NCBI GenBank assembly: GCA_015039365.1
Contig: WION01000187.1
Location: forward strand, 42,353 to 106,352
DNA: 64,000 bases
DNA from: Amanita rubescens
Lineage: Eukaryota > Basidiomycota > Agaricomycetes > Agaricales > Amanitaceae
Direction of reading: 5' to 3'
Numbering within the stretch: position 1 is the first letter of the stretch; each line of letters opens with the position of its first letter. The notes below the pieces were generated by a model, which worked only from the letters and a program-made list of their open reading frames with translations, ran no database searches and was not told where the DNA came from. Made by a program: the position numbers and the translations under genes. Below are positions 61,573 through 64,000 of the stretch, piece after piece.

Positions 61573-64000
61573 ATGGGTGTAGCAGGGCTTTGGGAGGTAC
61601 GTAGGAAGCACAGTCCAGGACGCTCTGTTGAAAACATCCAGGTACTTAAACCGGCCGTAGAAGTACGCTCCATGACAGAGCTGGCGATCACGGAGGGTTT
61701 TATCGCCAATCCACAGGGACTTCGCGGGTTTCGGATTGGAATAGACGCGAGTATATGGTTCTTTCATGCCGAATACGGGAAGAAGGGCGAAAATCCGGTG
61801 CTCCGCACGCTTTTTTTTCGTTGCGCTACTCTGATGCGGACGACATTCTTGCCATTGTTCGTTTTCGATGGTCCGAAAAGGCCCAACTTCAAACGCGGCA
61901 AAAAGATTAACAAGACCCGTCACCAACTTATTCCCGGTATGAAGGCTATCATTGAGGCTTTTGGATTCGAATGGAGAATGGTGGGTTTCCGTTTCTTTCG
62001 ATTTTCCCCCTTTTTGAGTAGCTTGTAGGCTCCAGCTGAGGCTGAGGCCGAGCTAGCGTATCTCAATAGAGCTGGCATCATTGATGCTGTACTCTCAGAT
62101 GACGTTGATAACTTCCTCTTCGGCGCCACTACCGTAATCCGCAAGTGCGCCTTCCAGCCGCGACGTGATAGTCTGACTCATACCCCTTTCCAGTTTAAGC
62201 AACAATCTTTCTGGTAACAGAGCAAACCCCATCTTGAATAGCGAAGGCAGGGACGACAAGAACCATACAGGGTTGTATCGAGCGTTGACAATTCGCAGCC
62301 ATTCGTCCATTTCACTTACCAGGGGTGGCTTTGTACTTATAGGCCTCTTGTCGGGTGGTGATTACGCTCAAGCCGGTTTACCTGGGTGCGGTATTACCAC
62401 TGCCCACGCGCTCGCACGCTGCGGCTTCGGTGACTCTTTATACGAAGCAGCTACTACCCTACCTGCTGATGCTCTCCCCAATTTTCTGGCCCATTGGCGC
62501 CAAGACTTGCAAGAAGAACTTCGAACGAATTCTCGAGGAATCATAGGTCGTAAGCTGAAGAAACTAGCCAAAGAAGTCCCCAACTCTTTTCCCAACATCG
62601 ACATCCTCCTATCCTACACAAACCCCATAACTTCCGAGAGCCTCGGATGCGCGGCCGAGAAAAATATGAAGCTGACTTGGGGGAAGGAGCCAGATGTTGG
62701 TAAACTGGCAGCTACATGTGAATTCTACTTTGAGTGGGGATACAAAGAAGCGATTATCAAGCGATCTAGGACGCTGCTGTGGCACTCGATCGTACTACGA
62801 ATATTGAGGCGGGCCGTGATCAACGCGGAAACATCTGACTATAGCTCGTCCTCAACTACCATGCCCTCTACACCGCGTAAAGGCAAGGACCGGGCACATC
62901 CTCGCATTATTAATACGCCATCTAAAATGGTTGCGAGGCATTTTGCTTCGATGGGTCTCAACTCGCCAGAGTCTGGTGATGAAGGGCCTCTTATTGTGAA
63001 GATCCACTCTTCGCGAAATCATGCGAGCACGGATGGGCTTTTAGAATATCGTCTCGAAGTGGCACCCGCTCAGCTGGTGCGATTGGCAGAATCAGGCATC
63101 AAGAGAATGAGGGAGCCTTCGCACACGGACGAGTGGACATCCGAGGAGGATGTTGGAGGGGACAATGCCGATTCCGACGCTGGGAAAAAGACCAAGGGAC
63201 TGAAGCCACCTCCGGATCCGACAAGTCATCTGCGGCTGTGGATGCCAGCATGTATGGTGGAAATGGCAGAACCAGAGATCGTCGAAGAGTATAATGAGCG
63301 AAGGTCTAAGAAGGCTTCGAAGGAGAACGGGAAAGCTAGAGAAGAATCAGGCGCTACAAAGCAGTCAAAGAATAAGGTATCAAAGTCCCAGAAACCGTTA
63401 TACGACTCGGACACAGATCAGCAGCTACCCCTTGAAGACATGCTTGCGAAGAGAAAGGCGACGATACAGTCGACTCCTAGCCGTAGAGCCGATGGACGGA
63501 TGGTGCTACCAGCTTTGTTTGAAGAAAGCCAGGAAAGCGGATCCAACGCGTTATTTTCAATGCCCATTTTTATGACACAGTCACGCGCCGAATTCTCCAA
63601 GACAGCCGCCAAATGTGAGAAACGGAGAAAGCCCGGGTTCGGCTATCTATCGTCATCAGATGAAGATGAGCAACCACCATTTCCGATTTCGTTCAACAAG
63701 GAGGACGTGCTCTCGTCGAGCGATACTCATGGCCGGCTAAACACGATGAGACCCACGAAGACGAGTCTGGAGGGTAGTTCATCGCAGACGTCGGATTCCC
63801 AACGACACCAGTCGCCACGGAAATCTCTGAAACGCACTTTGGTAGAAAGCCAAGCACGGTCAACCTCTCCGCGTAAACGAGCTGCTAACGCGAAGGCGGT
63901 CAATACGTCCGTCATCGAGATATCTTCGGACGACTCGGATGATTCCGGCGCTCGTCCGGCTTCTGTCTCTGTGCAACGATCCAGTGTTCCGCCATTGATG
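61573..64000 (+). CDS. GEN1: GEN1/Yen1-type Holliday junction resolvase (XPG/Rad2 family), 3'-partial
   Basis: Exons 61573-61596, 61642-61980, 62029-62144 and 62194 onward, phases matching, are open to the end of the window. The protein starts MGVAGLWE|VLKPAVEV. XPG-N has RIGIDASIWFFHAEYG (Asp near 43) and LFVFDGPKRP. XPG-I has APAEAEAELAYLNRAG and LSDDVDNFLFGA. A helix-hairpin-helix follows, LLSGGDYAQAGLPGCG. A long C-terminal part is Ser/charged-rich (SSSDEDEQPPFP, IEISSDDSDDSG), the usual regulated tail. Family members cut four-way junctions and 5' flaps in the nucleus late in the cell cycle; the acidic Ser stretches fit kinase or SUMO control (inference). FEN1 and EXO1 are excluded by the MGVAGLW start and the tail. 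All visible catalytic acidic residues are kept. Confidence 0.92.

Overview
The window reads as nuclear DNA of a filamentous basidiomycete, most likely an agaricomycete. Genes are split by many 45-75 bp GT-AG introns. Recognisable families include a group III hybrid histidine kinase, a fungal Ser/Pro-expanded G-alpha, a NACHT-ankyrin protein, GPI-anchored Cys-rich secreted proteins and a Yen1/GEN1-type resolvase. Ty3/Gypsy and hAT elements are of the kinds common in such genomes. All gene models were spliced by eye. For the models with stated coding lengths, exon phases were checked to sum to a multiple of three.

Layout. (1) 1-5.0 kb is AT-rich: a broken 5'-partial gene (+) and an intact NACHT-ankyrin NLR-like gene (-). 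(2) 5-27 kb is ordinary gene space: an 8-exon G-alpha subunit (+), a small tail-anchored-like protein (+), a tandem pair of GPI-type Cys-rich secreted proteins plus a decayed third copy (+), a 17-exon Nik1-type histidine kinase (-) lying 65 bp behind a DUF300/Ost-alpha membrane protein gene (-), a 65-aa Asn/Thr-rich protein (-), mitochondrial uS19 (-) and, divergent from it, a single-TM PPxY protein (+), then an F-box-like gene (+) cut off by a small repeat element. (3) 28-29 kb is again AT-rich with F-box/LRR-like remnants. (4) 29.07-42.8 kb holds two nested Ty3/Gypsy retrotransposons. The first is a stop-riddled chromodomain element with extra ORFs after pol. The second has intact gag and pol, sits in the 3' LTR of the first, and is cut at its own 3' end by a 34-bp perfect palindrome. 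(5) 42.8-56.6 kb is a repeat graveyard: CCA/TGG-rich DNA with inverted arms, a solo LTR with target duplication and a matching empty site, two hAT elements with 8-bp target duplications, several copies of a small element bounded by TCCGAGGCC...GGCCTCGGA, a 252-bp foldback palindrome, a pogo-like transposase remnant, an array of about 19 GGTG...CACC palindromes and a 60-bp minisatellite. (6) 57.6-64 kb returns to genes: an unrecognised 396-aa protein (-) and a GEN1/Yen1-like nuclease (+) running off the end.

How the genes fit together: the histidine kinase and the G-alpha are signalling components; the NLR-like gene is a candidate immune or allorecognition receptor; uS19m belongs to the mitochondrial ribosome; the resolvase acts in recombination. 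Nothing suggests one co-operating gene cluster. The most unusual material is the repeat-dense 29-56 kb block, especially the post-pol ORFs of the first retrotransposon, the palindrome array at 53.3-54.0 kb and the small GGCCTCGGA-ended element family, together with the switch II change in the G-alpha.
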